From positions 1 to 64,000 of the forward strand of contig NZ_JAVHLD010000003.1 in assembly GCF_031082295.1 (NCBI RefSeq): a stretch of 64,000 bases of DNA, given 5' to 3'. A program made the position numbers and the translations under genes. Within the stretch, counting starts at the first letter, position 1, and every line of letters starts with the position of its first letter. The notes under the pieces were generated by a model. It saw only the letters and a list, made by a program, of their open reading frames with translations. It had not been told where the DNA came from and ran no database searches. Positions 1 through 7,233 of the stretch are shown here, in pieces. Origin of the DNA: Humidesulfovibrio sp. (GTDB taxonomy: Bacteria > Desulfobacterota > Desulfovibrionia > Desulfovibrionales > Desulfovibrionaceae).

Positions 1-180
1 GCTTTGCGGGCGGGCTGTTCGACGCCGACACCGGCCTGACGCGGTTTGTCTGGCGGGATTACGACGCCGACACCGGGAGATTCACGGCCCTGGATCCGTT
101 GAGGGAGAAGGGCGGGGACAGCGACTGGTACGGGTACTGCGTGGATGACCCGGTGAACCGGGTTGATGTGTGGGGGTTGG
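1..180 (+). repeat. Direct repeat of Rhs core end, copy 1
   Basis: This stretch matches 800-979 at a constant offset of 799 bases without gaps. The first 55 bases are identical, and the remainder diverges mainly at third codon positions. It may extend left of the window. It encodes the last conserved part of the Rhs shell. Confidence 0.9.
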
Positions 181-500
181 CGGACTCGTTTTGGGACGGT
201 CAGGGAGGGCGCATCGCCAAATCCGGGAAGACCGGTGCAAGCATTGGTGGCACAATTGGAGCAGCGATCGGCGCGCCATATGGCGTGCCGATCCCAGGTC
301 GTATCGCCGGAAGCCTTATCGGAAGCGGAATCGGAATGGGCACTCAGGCAGTCATGGAGTATCCACCTGTACGAGAGCGAGTTGATGAGCTTGAGACAAA
401 ATTGGATGAATGGAGGCAGAGTGCCTGGGATTCAATTCCGCCTGAGACACAAGAACGCTTGGAACGTGTCCGATCCTTGGAAGACTATAGCACGGATTAA
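1..500 (+). CDS. Rhs-family protein, C-terminal part (5' end outside window)
   Basis: The reading frame is open from the first base of the window and ends at TAA 498-500, so only the last 166 or so residues are visible. The first 60 residues are the conserved end of an Rhs/YD-repeat shell: an FAGGLFDADTGL block, a DYDADTGRF block, LDPL, then YGYCVDDPVNRVDVWGL. In Rhs proteins this conserved end is followed by a variable toxin tip. Here the tip is about 105 residues with many glycines spaced as in glycine zippers (IGGTIGAAIGAP, GSLIGSGIGMG), then a charged helical end. That composition suggests a membrane-inserting tip, but no catalytic motif is visible and toxicity is inferred. A small membrane protein follows at 558 and may be its immunity partner. 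Confidence 0.85.
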   Translation, partial: FAGGLFDADTGLTRFVWRDYDADTGRFTALDPLREKGGDSDWYGYCVDDPVNRVDVWGLADSFWDGQGGRIAKSGKTGASIGGTIGAAIGAPYGVPIPGRIAGSLIGSGIGMGTQAVMEYPPVRERVDELETKLDEWRQSAWDSIPPETQERLERVRSLEDYSTD

Positions 501-506
501 ATGACC

Positions 507-542
507 GAGCCCCTCCCACTCCCGCATGGTTGGGAGGGGCTC
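507..542 (+). terminator. 12-bp perfect hairpin between Rhs gene and small membrane gene
   Basis: Bases 507-518 pair perfectly with 531-542 around a 12-base loop, and the stem is GC-rich. It begins six bases after the Rhs stop and ends six bases before the ribosome-binding site AAAGGAG at 548-554. No T tract follows, so a classical rho-independent terminator is doubtful. An mRNA-stability or attenuation role between toxin and immunity-like genes is equally possible. Confidence 0.5.
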
Positions 543-557
543 TCCCGAAAGGAGCAC

Positions 558-773
558 ATGATGCCCGGCACAGTTCAATCCCAACAAAACACAAAGATTT
601 TCACAATACAAAACACCGTCATCTTCATGGTTGATGCCTTGCTGCTGCTGATCACCATTTCCTCAGGTGACTGGGTGTGGGGAATGATCTTTGTCGGCGC
701 GGCCTTCTGGAGCTACCGCATTTGCTTCAAAGAAACTCCCCCGAAAACAACCGGCGGGGGCCAACAAAGCTAA
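558..773 (+). CDS. Small membrane protein, candidate Rhs immunity protein
   Basis: A 71-residue protein starting at the first of two adjacent ATG codons, six bases after a good ribosome-binding site (AAAGGAG, 548-554). It carries a hydrophobic stretch of about 40 residues in the middle (roughly 20-58), enough for one or two membrane helices, and a polar proline/glycine-rich tail. No family is recognised. Its place right after a toxin tip rich in glycine zippers fits the usual toxin-then-immunity order of polymorphic toxin loci; immunity function is inferred from position only. The frame is also open upstream to 501, but the hairpin at 507-542 and the ribosome-binding site favour 558. Confidence 0.55.
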   Translation: MMPGTVQSQQNTKIFTIQNTVIFMVDALLLLITISSGDWVWGMIFVGAAFWSYRICFKETPPKTTGGGQQS

Positions 774-786
774 GGGCGTCAACGCT

Positions 787-1233
787 CGCCTGCCCATCGG
801 CTTTGCGGGCGGGCTGTTCGACGCCGACACCGGCCTGACGCGGTTTGTCTGGCGAGACTACGACGCCGACACCGGGCGCTTCACGGCACTCGACCCGCTG
901 GGGAAGAAAGGCGGCGACAACGACTGGTACGGGTATTGCGTCGATGACCCGGTGAATCGGGTGGACGTGTGGGGGCTGGATGATGCCGGCAACAAGCCGT
1001 ACTTCTGCAATTGGGCCAAGTGTGACGAGAATGGAACGCTACAGGGCGACTACATACCAATAGGAGTTCATCCTGGTGCGGAGCCAATTGTGACAGACTT
1101 CTCCGTTCCACTTCCTAAGGCTATCACAGTGCCGCTCGGGGACAATCCAAACTCGGAAGAAGTTCGTATCCCTCTTGGTTTTGACATCACCACACCATTT
1201 CGCATCTATGACAACTGGCGAAAAGGAAAATAG
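787..1233 (+). pseudogene. Displaced (orphan) Rhs C-terminal cassette with alternative tip
   Basis: From about 787 the sequence again encodes the end of the Rhs shell (LPIGFAGGLFDADTGL through VDVWGL). It then continues into a different tip of about 85 residues beginning DDAGNKPYF, with two cysteines, a proline-rich middle and a basic end (NWRKGK). There is no ribosome-binding site or start codon at the homology boundary. The only in-frame upstream start (TTG 691) lies inside the previous gene, so the cassette is probably silent. This arrangement is known for Rhs/CDI loci, where orphan tips can be swapped onto the full-length gene by recombination through the shared core. The tip shows no recognised toxin motif. 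Confidence 0.75.
800..979 (+). repeat. Direct repeat of Rhs core end, copy 2
   Basis: Second copy of the 180-base unit at 1-180, with the first 55 bases (800-854) identical. It supplies the homology through which the downstream tip could replace the upstream one, deleting 799 bases. Confidence 0.9.
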
Positions 1234-1268
1234 CATCATAACGCATAAGCGCTGAAGGAGAATGAGGC

Positions 1269-1646
1269 GTGAAAGATGCATGGTACGTTGTTGATATCTA
1301 CTGCGCTTTGGCATTGTGGGGTGTTATCCGCGCAGCTATTAAAAGCGGCTGGCACTCCGGACTATTTGCCATCACTGCGGCTGTAACTGTTGCCGTGCTC
1401 CTGCTCACGTGGCGCACGTACAGAGGGAGCCGTCTTGCCAGCAGAGTTCTTGCCACATACATAGCTATTAACGTCGGCCTCAACAGCTACTCCATTGTCA
1501 TCGATCCGCACCCTTTCGAAGTGTTTGACGTGTACATGCTCGGAGTGAACGTCTTCCTCTTCGTCGGCGCCATAAAGCTCTGGCGCATCAAGGAACTGCC
1601 GACGCGCTTCACCGATCCGCCGACGGAAGAGCAGGCGCACCACTAA
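1269..1646 (+). CDS. Small polytopic membrane protein, candidate immunity to orphan Rhs tip
   Basis: A 125-residue protein with a GTG start at 1269, eight bases after GGAG at 1257-1260. About four hydrophobic segments are visible (near residues 6-22, 30-48, 58-78 and 84-105), with a polar histidine-ended tail. No family is recognised. It directly follows the displaced Rhs tip and is closed off by a strong terminator, the position expected of an immunity gene that travels with an orphan toxin module. Membrane location would suit a tip acting at or entering through the membrane, but this is inference. Confidence 0.6.
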   Translation: MKDAWYVVDIYCALALWGVIRAAIKSGWHSGLFAITAAVTVAVLLLTWRTYRGSRLASRVLATYIAINVGLNSYSIVIDPHPFEVFDVYMLGVNVFLFVGAIKLWRIKELPTRFTDPPTEEQAHH

Positions 1647-1670
1647 GGTCTTAGGCGACCGCCAAATGAC

Positions 1671-1713
1671 AATGGGCGAGGAGTGTGCAACTCCTCGCCC
1701 ATTCGGCGTTTTT
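1671..1713 (+). terminator. Rho-independent terminator
   Basis: Bases 1671-1683 pair perfectly with 1691-1703 (13 bp, seven-base loop), followed within a few bases by five T residues at 1709-1713. It closes the Rhs/immunity region on the plus strand, 25 bases after the last stop. Confidence 0.85.
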
Positions 1714-1755
1714 GAGACGCGCAACTGGGTGATGCAATTCACCTCTTGACCGGGT

Positions 1756-1774
1756 CCAGGGGTGGCACCCCTGG
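1756..1774 (-). other. GC hairpin just downstream of the C69 peptidase stop
   Basis: An eight-base perfect stem (1756-1763 with 1767-1774) with a three-base loop sits nine bases past the stop codon of the minus-strand peptidase. There is no T tract on the minus strand. It may act as a 3' end or stability element. Confidence 0.4.
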
Positions 1775-1782
1775 CGGCCGCG

Positions 1783-3516
1783 CTACTTGGACGCGGGCTT
1801 CTGGTAGCTGGTGGGGCCTTGCTCGTAGCCCACGAGCTTGAGCCACCACGCGGGGTAGAACACGGGCTGGGCGATGCCGTCCAGATCGTTGCGGTAGCCG
1901 TCGTTGTAGCGCACGTAGAGCTGTTCGGACAGGGTCCACCAGCTCTTGAGCACGTCGTTGGCCTGCTTGTCGGAGTGCCTGGTCAGCAGGGTCTTGGCGC
2001 CCTTCTTGTCGCCCTTGGTCCACAGGGCCAGGGCCTTGGCCTCCAGGTCCTTCTGCAGGCCGAAGAAGCGGCTCTCGAACCCGTCACGCACGGCGCGCAA
2101 GTCCTTGATCATGAAGGAGTACTTGAGCTCCACCTGGTTGGCCACGTAGTTGAAGGCCGTCCACATGCTGCCACGGTCGTACTTCAGGATGTTGCTGGTC
2201 TGGATGGGCTTGGGCAGGTCTGTGGCACCGGCGTAGAAGGGCATGAGCGTGGAGGTGGCCGGGCGGTCCGGGCCGAACCAGGTGAGCCCGCCGATGGCCG
2301 GGGGCAGCCAGGAGCGCGACTGGTTCACGTAGGCGTACACGCAGCGGTAGATGTTGAGCGGGCGCTCGAAGTTGCCCTTGACGCTGGAGAGGTCGCCCTC
2401 GGCCACGGATTCGGCGCCGCCCTCGTAGCGGTTGGGGTCGCCGAAGGGTCCGGCGGCCAGTCCCTTGGTCAGGTCGAACTCCGTGCCCTCGTAGTTGTCG
2501 CGGTGGATGGCGAAGATGTCGGCCACGGCGAGCTTCTGGTCGGGCTTGATGGCGAAGGGGTAGACGCGGGTGAACGCGTTCTCGACCCAGGCCGGGAGGT
2601 TCAGCGACGGCGCGGCCAGGGACTGCGCGCGCCACACGCGCCGCAGCGAGTAGTACGGGTGGTGGAACTCGCCGTCGCCGTAGACCTTGGCCCAGTCCAG
2701 CGGACCATCGGAAGGCTTCCACCAGCCCATCTTCTTGGCGGCGTCGAAAATGTTGGCGGAATACATCATGTCCGGGTCGCCGGGCTTGATGTCGCGGATG
2801 CGGAACTGGTTGGAGGCCACGAAGAAGGCATCATCGGGCACGCGCTGGGCCACCCAGACGCCGTCGGTGCCGTCCTTGTCGTAGCCGGCCATCTCAAAGA
2901 CCCAGCCTTCGTTGGCGTCGGCCACGGTGAGGGTCTCGCCCGTGCCGTAGTAGCCGTACTTCTCGATGAGCGCGCCCATGAGCTTGATGGCCTCGCGGGC
3001 GGTCTTGCAGCGTTCCAGAGCCACGCGGGAGAGCTCCGCGGAGTAGAAGATGCGCTTGCCCGGCGCGGGCTCGGGGTCGACCTTGGCCTTGTCCGTGCAC
3101 TCGCCGATGGACAGCTGGTGCTCGTTCATGATGCCGTAGTTGGCGTCGAAATAGGCGTAGGTGTGCGCCACCTGCGGGATGTAGCCCAGGGGCACGCTCT
3201 TGGGGTCGCCCTTGGTGGCGTACATGGGGGCGCGCTTGCCGTCCACGATGCGGTGGCTGACCGTGCCGCCCCACTGCGGCTTGAAGTCCAGCGCGCAGTG
3301 GGAATAGTAGACCGGGCGCATGCTTCCGGGCTTGTGGTCCTTGGCCGGCACGTAGACCAGCCGGGCGTCGCCCAAGCCGTCGTCGGAATGCGAGACCATG
3401 ACCGAGCCGTCGGCCGAGGCCTTCTTGCCGACGATGGTGGTGGTGCAGGCCAGGGCCGCGGATGCGGCCAGGACAAGACAGAGCAATAGGGCGAGGAGCC
3501 CGGTTGCGCGTTTCAT
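1783..3516 (-). CDS. Secreted C69-family dipeptidase
   Basis: A 577-residue protein of the C69 (PepD-like, formerly U34) dipeptidase family, whose members are N-terminal nucleophile hydrolases that cleave dipeptides. Residues 1-23 form a signal peptide (basic MKR, long leucine/alanine core, ending AALA). Cleavage would expose Cys24 in a CTT motif, the expected N-terminal nucleophile; the following GKKASADGS segment also fits the family. The start at 3516 is backed by an AAGGAGGT-type site about six bases upstream. It is predicted to act in the periplasm or outside the cell on peptides. It stands alone between the Rhs region and the lut operon, in its own transcription unit. Confidence 0.9.
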   Translation of the reverse strand: MKRATGLLALLLCLVLAASAALACTTTIVGKKASADGSVMVSHSDDGLGDARLVYVPAKDHKPGSMRPVYYSHCALDFKPQWGGTVSHRIVDGKRAPMYATKGDPKSVPLGYIPQVAHTYAYFDANYGIMNEHQLSIGECTDKAKVDPEPAPGKRIFYSAELSRVALERCKTAREAIKLMGALIEKYGYYGTGETLTVADANEGWVFEMAGYDKDGTDGVWVAQRVPDDAFFVASNQFRIRDIKPGDPDMMYSANIFDAAKKMGWWKPSDGPLDWAKVYGDGEFHHPYYSLRRVWRAQSLAAPSLNLPAWVENAFTRVYPFAIKPDQKLAVADIFAIHRDNYEGTEFDLTKGLAAGPFGDPNRYEGGAESVAEGDLSSVKGNFERPLNIYRCVYAYVNQSRSWLPPAIGGLTWFGPDRPATSTLMPFYAGATDLPKPIQTSNILKYDRGSMWTAFNYVANQVELKYSFMIKDLRAVRDGFESRFFGLQKDLEAKALALWTKGDKKGAKTLLTRHSDKQANDVLKSWWTLSEQLYVRYNDGYRNDLDGIAQPVFYPAWWLKLVGYEQGPTSYQKPASK

Positions 3517-3646
3517 GCGAACCTCCTTGGATGCACTGCTGGGGGTGATTATTCCCAGGGCATAGCATCAGGCGCGGGCCGCGTTCAAGGAGAATCGTCG
3601 ACAATTCGATATTTGCGGAACAGGCGCGGCGGCGGAACGGCTGGGG

Positions 3647-4303
3647 CTAGATGTCCCAGTCCAGCCCGACCACGTCCAGCGCGCCCGGGCCGTGCACCCC
3701 GCGCACCAGCACCAGCTCGATGTCCGCCGTGCTCGACGGGCCGGTGACCAGGTTCAGGCAGGAGGGCGGCAGGCCGGCGGTATCGGCGTGGCCGCGCAGG
3801 AGGCCCGGCAGGGCCGAGACATCCGGCGCCAGCGCCGAGCGCGGCACCAGGCAGACATGGGTGGGCGGCAACAGCGACGCCGCGCGGGGGCGCCCTCGCC
3901 CGGCCACCAGCACCAGGCTGCCGGAATCGATGAGCGCGGCGTGGGCGAAGGTCAGCCCAAGGTCCACGTGGGCCAGGGCATGGCAACAGCCGCCCCCCAG
4001 GTCCGACACGCGGGAGAGCCCAGCCAGGGCGTCGTCCATGTCCAGGCCAGGGGGCATGTCGTCCCAGCGGGTGTAGCTCGTCGCGGCGCGCTCGCGGGCG
4101 ATGTCCGCCACGTGTTGCGCGGCCTCGGCCGGGGTGGCGGCCAGGCGCAGGCGCACATCGAGCGGCGCGAGCACCTCGGCCAGGCGTGCCCAGGCGTCGG
4201 CCCCCATGGGAAGGGACGCCGGACGGGCGGGCGGCGCGGGCACCACGAGCGGCGCGGCGGCAAGACCGGCGCGGAGGGTGTCCAATATTTGCTGGCGGCT
4301 CAT
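3647..4303 (-). CDS. lutC: LutC-like LUD-domain lactate utilization protein
   Basis: A 218-residue protein of the LUD (YkgG/LutC) family. LutC is the third component of the LutABC complex that oxidises L-lactate to pyruvate in the cytoplasm. The LUD core is visible in the second half, with an LTFAHAALIDSGSLVL segment and the GPSSTADIELVLVRGVHGP block typical of the family's C terminus. Its ATG overlaps the lutB stop by four bases (ATGA on the minus strand), so it is translationally coupled. Length fits the family. Confidence 0.9.
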   Translation of the reverse strand: MSRQQILDTLRAGLAAAPLVVPAPPARPASLPMGADAWARLAEVLAPLDVRLRLAATPAEAAQHVADIARERAATSYTRWDDMPPGLDMDDALAGLSRVSDLGGGCCHALAHVDLGLTFAHAALIDSGSLVLVAGRGRPRAASLLPPTHVCLVPRSALAPDVSALPGLLRGHADTAGLPPSCLNLVTGPSSTADIELVLVRGVHGPGALDVVGLDWDI

Positions 4304-5733
4304 GCGCCCCCCTTTTTCCGGCTGCGCCGCAGTTGCGCTGAGAAGGGCGTCTTGAGCCGCGGCGGCTGGCGCGAGTCCACGAAGCTGGCCAGGCCCACGG
4401 GCAGGCCCGGCAGGCGCGGCAGCAGGTTCAGGCCCGGGTCCACCGCCCGTGCCGCGCCCACCGCCAGCCGGTAGGCCAGCGGATGCAGCGCCAGGAAGGC
4501 GTGGGCCACACCGGCCAGGCCCGGACTTCCCGCGCAGACGCGCTCGCGCAGGCGCAGCATGAGCTTCGGGTGGTCGATGCCCAACGGGCAGGTCTTCTTA
4601 CAGGCCCCGCAGAGCGTGCAGCCGAAAGGCAGGTCGCGGGTGTCTTCCGTGGGCAGCAGCAGGCTCGACAAGAGCGTGCCGATGGGGCCGGAGTATACGG
4701 AGCCGTAAGCGTGGCCGCCGACGGTCTGGTACACCGGGCAGGAGTTGAGGCAGGCTCCGCAGCGGAAGCACAGCAGCGCCTCGCGCAGCACGGGGTCGGC
4801 CAGCACCTCGGCGCGGCCGTTGTCCAGGATGACGAGGTGCGTCTCGCGCGGGCCGTCGAGTTCAACGTTTGGCTCCTCCGTCCGGCGCGGCCCGGTGAGC
4901 ACGGACACGTAGGAGCTCATGCGCTGGCCCGTGGCGCTGCGCGGCAGCACGCGCAGGAGGTCGGCGGCGTCCTCGAGGGTTGCCGCCACCTTCTCCAGGC
5001 TCATGATCGCCACGTGCACCGGCGGGCAGGTGGTGGACATGCGGATGTTGCCCTCGTTCTCCACGAGGACCACGCTGCCGGTCTCGGCCACGGCCATGTT
5101 GACGCCGGTGACGCCCAGGTCCGCGGCCAGGAACTTCTCGCGCAGGGCGCGGCGGGCCAGGAGCGTCAGCTCGGGGATGCTCGCGGCGTCGGCAAGGTCG
5201 GCCAGGCCCAGCTTCTCGCGGAACAGCGCGGCCACGTCGGCGCGGGACATGTGGATGCAGGGCGCGATGATGTGCGAGGGCGGCTCCTGGGCCAGCTGCA
5301 CGATGAACTCGCCCAGGTCCGTCTCCCAGACCTCGGCTCCCGTGGCCTCAAGCGCCGGGTTCAGGGCGATCTCCTCGGAGACCATGCTCTTGCCCTTGAC
5401 CACCACCTTGGCCCCGCAGTCCCGGGCGATGCCCGCGACGATCTCCCGCGCCTGGGCCGCGTCCCGCGCCCAGTGGACCCGTGTCCCGGCGGCGGTGGCG
5501 TTCCGCTCCAACCGCTCCAGCAGCTCCGGCAGGCGCGAGAGGGCGGCCAGCCTTGCGACACGGGCGCGGCCGAAATGGTCCTCGCGGTCGGCGAAGGCCT
5601 CCAGCGCCACCCCGCGCTTGGTCATGAAGTAGCGGGTGGCGTGGTCGAGGATGGCGCGCAGGCGGGCGTCGCGGGCGGCGAGGTGACTCTGCCCGCGGAA
5701 ATTGCGCGGGGTGAAGGTGTCGGTCAGGACCAC
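4300..5733 (-). CDS. lutB: LutB-like iron-sulfur lactate utilization protein
   Basis: A 477-residue protein matching LutB: an N-terminal LUD domain (visible MVSEEIALN, NMAVAETGSVVLVENEGN and PPVHVAIM blocks), then a two-cluster ferredoxin region. The first cysteine motif is CFRCGACLNSCPVYQ and the second CTLCGACKKTCPLG, consistent with two 4Fe-4S clusters passing electrons from lactate oxidation. The C terminus is basic and proline-rich. The start is GTG at 5733, preceded by GGAGG inside the end of lutA; the two genes overlap by ten bases. It is the middle gene of the lutABC-type operon. Confidence 0.93.
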   Translation of the reverse strand: MVLTDTFTPRNFRGQSHLAARDARLRAILDHATRYFMTKRGVALEAFADREDHFGRARVARLAALSRLPELLERLERNATAAGTRVHWARDAAQAREIVAGIARDCGAKVVVKGKSMVSEEIALNPALEATGAEVWETDLGEFIVQLAQEPPSHIIAPCIHMSRADVAALFREKLGLADLADAASIPELTLLARRALREKFLAADLGVTGVNMAVAETGSVVLVENEGNIRMSTTCPPVHVAIMSLEKVAATLEDAADLLRVLPRSATGQRMSSYVSVLTGPRRTEEPNVELDGPRETHLVILDNGRAEVLADPVLREALLCFRCGACLNSCPVYQTVGGHAYGSVYSGPIGTLLSSLLLPTEDTRDLPFGCTLCGACKKTCPLGIDHPKLMLRLRERVCAGSPGLAGVAHAFLALHPLAYRLAVGAARAVDPGLNLLPRLPGLPVGLASFVDSRQPPRLKTPFSAQLRRSRKKGGA

Positions 5734-6452
5734 GTCGCGCCTCCAGTCAGTGCCAGGTCAAGCAGCTGGGCCGCGTGCAGGGCGCGCACAGGCCTGCCCT
5801 GGCGCGTCAGGTAGCCGCCGATGTTCATGAGGCAGCTGGGCTCTGCGCTCACCAGGAGCTCCGGCTTTAACGCCAGCAGCTCGCGGGCCTTGTCCTCCAC
5901 GAGCGACTCGGACACGGCGGGAAATTGCAGGCTGAACAGCCCGCCGAAGCCGCAGCAGCGCTCCGGGCGCTCGGGTTCCAGCAGGGTCAGGCCGTCGATG
6001 GCGGACAGCAGCCGGGCCGGGGCCTCGGAGCCGTCGAGCTGGCAGGAGCGGTGCAGGGCGGCGCGGGCCTGCAGCCTGGCCCCGAAGTCCGGCGCGCCGG
6101 GCAGCGCGAGGGTGAACTCGCAGAACTCGCGCACGCGTCCGGCGAGATCAAGGGCGCGAGCGTGGTCCGGGGTTCCGGGCTCGAAAAGTTGCGGGTAGGC
6201 GCGCAGCATCTTGGCGCAGGAGCCGGAGGGGCACACCACGGCGTCCGGTCCGGCGAACAGGTCGAGGGAGCGCAGGGCCAGGGCGCGGGCGCGGGCAGCG
6301 TCGCCGGTCTTGAAGGCCATCTGACCGCAGCAGGTCTGGCCCTTGGGGTGCTTCACGCCGACGCCCAGGCGCTCCAGCACCGAGACCACGGCCAGGCCGA
6401 TCTCAGGCAGGCAATCCTCCACAAGACAAGGAATCATCAGCATTATCCGCAT
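5724..6452 (-). CDS. lutA: LutA-like CCG-domain lactate utilization protein
   Basis: A 242-residue protein with the two cysteine-rich CCG domains of LutA/GlcF/HdrB-type subunits: CCGQMAFKTGD early and CCGFGGLFSLQFP late, plus PSGSC and HRSC. In LutABC it is the (Fe-S)-binding subunit of the lactate dehydrogenase complex. The frame is open back to 6665, but homology begins at the MRIMLMIPC segment. ATG 6452 gives the normal family length, although no clear ribosome-binding site precedes it. It is first gene of the operon, divergent from the regulator at 6628. Confidence 0.9.
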   Translation of the reverse strand: MRIMLMIPCLVEDCLPEIGLAVVSVLERLGVGVKHPKGQTCCGQMAFKTGDAARARALALRSLDLFAGPDAVVCPSGSCAKMLRAYPQLFEPGTPDHARALDLAGRVREFCEFTLALPGAPDFGARLQARAALHRSCQLDGSEAPARLLSAIDGLTLLEPERPERCCGFGGLFSLQFPAVSESLVEDKARELLALKPELLVSAEPSCLMNIGGYLTRQGRPVRALHAAQLLDLALTGGATWS

Positions 6453-6592
6453 GGGATGGGGAGATACGCTGGTGCCGGGCAAGAGGCAAGGGGAGAGGGG
6501 GGCAGGCAAGACGGCGGAAGGGAATTCGTGCCGGGCGTTGTCCGTCCGCGATGGAAGGCTATGTGCAAGACGCTGTTTCGCCCGGAACATGG

Positions 6593-6621
6593 TTGACTCT
6601 TGTCCTCTTTTTCTGTACAAG
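6593..6621 (+). promoter_or_regulatory. Sigma-70-like promoter driving the regulator at 6628, possibly leaderless
   Basis: TTGACT at 6593-6598 is separated by 17 bases from TACAAG at 6616-6621, with a TG immediately upstream of the -10 element. A start of transcription about seven bases past the -10 falls on the ATG at 6628. No Shine-Dalgarno sequence lies between promoter and ATG. Confidence 0.55.
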
Positions 6622-6627
6622 ATACAT

Positions 6628-7152
6628 ATGCTGACGCAGTTGTTCACATCCAAGACGCGCATCAAGCTTCTCCTGAAGCTCTTCCTGAACCCAGGAGTCT
6701 CCTGCTATTTGAGGGAATTGGCCAAGGAGTTCGCCCTCTCGCCCAATGCCCTCAAGGAGGAACTCGACAGCCTGAGCCATGCCGGGTACCTGGAGCGCGA
6801 GCAGAACGGGCGCAGCGCGTACTTCCGCGCCAACACCAAGCACCCCTTCTTCCCTGAGATCAGCTCCATCGTGCGCAAGACCATCGGCATCGACCAACTG
6901 CTTGACGAGGTCATTGCAAGCCTCGGCAAACTAGATGCTGTTTACATCTTGGATGACTACGCCTTGGGTAAAGACACTGGGTTGATTGACCTTTTGGTCG
7001 TTGGCGAGGTGGACAGGCTCAGGCTGGATGAGTTGGCGCGCATCACCGAGAGCAAAATCAGCCGCAAGGTGCGCCCCTTCGCTTTGACGAAGAAGGAATT
7101 CATGACGACCAAGGCAGTGTTCTTGCGGCGCCCGCACTGGAGAGTCATTTGA
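6628..7152 (+). CDS. Winged-helix regulator with degenerate nucleotidyltransferase-like tail
   Basis: A 174-residue protein. Residues 1-75 form an ArsR-like winged helix: SKTRIKLLLKLFLNPG, a helix-turn-helix around LRELAKEFALSPNALKEELDSL, and a wing LEREQNGRSAYFRANTKHP. Residues 95-165 resemble the MNT-type nucleotidyltransferase fold, but the catalytic Gly-Ser position is Asp109-Asp110 and only part of the DxD pattern is left (GLIDLLVV). It is therefore probably a non-catalytic sensor or dimerisation module. Proteins of this layout often head surface-polysaccharide loci, and it is the first gene of this one. The ATG has no Shine-Dalgarno; an in-frame ATG at 6589 is an alternative start but would sit upstream of the predicted promoter. 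Confidence 0.75.
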   Translation: MLTQLFTSKTRIKLLLKLFLNPGVSCYLRELAKEFALSPNALKEELDSLSHAGYLEREQNGRSAYFRANTKHPFFPEISSIVRKTIGIDQLLDEVIASLGKLDAVYILDDYALGKDTGLIDLLVVGEVDRLRLDELARITESKISRKVRPFALTKKEFMTTKAVFLRRPHWRVI

Positions 7153-7233
7153 GCACAGGTGCGCACCAAGCTATGACACTGGCCTCGCAACTCGGCGAAT
7201 TCGGCTCATGCCGAGGTTCCCAAGGAGTTATCC

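Noticed and set aside
691-786. Start of the second Rhs copy at TTG 691
   Set aside because: The codon lies inside the small membrane gene, lacks a ribosome-binding site, and the residues before about 787 do not match Rhs.
1756-1774. GC hairpin as a rho-independent terminator of the C69 gene
   Set aside because: No T tract follows on the minus strand, so it is kept only as a hairpin, not called a terminator.
1762-3489. Plus-strand frame of 575 codons across the C69 peptidase region
   Set aside because: It is the antisense of a gene with a signal peptide, catalytic cysteine and ribosome-binding site. Its valine/glycine/alanine/histidine-rich composition is that of a GC-rich shadow.
4483-5814. 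Plus-strand frame of 443 codons across lutB
   Set aside because: Low-complexity antisense of an intact LutB with both iron-sulfur motifs.
6453-6665. N-terminal extension of LutA back to 6665
   Set aside because: The extra 71 residues have no LutA similarity and would run across the regulator's predicted promoter and start. ATG 6452 gives the usual family length.
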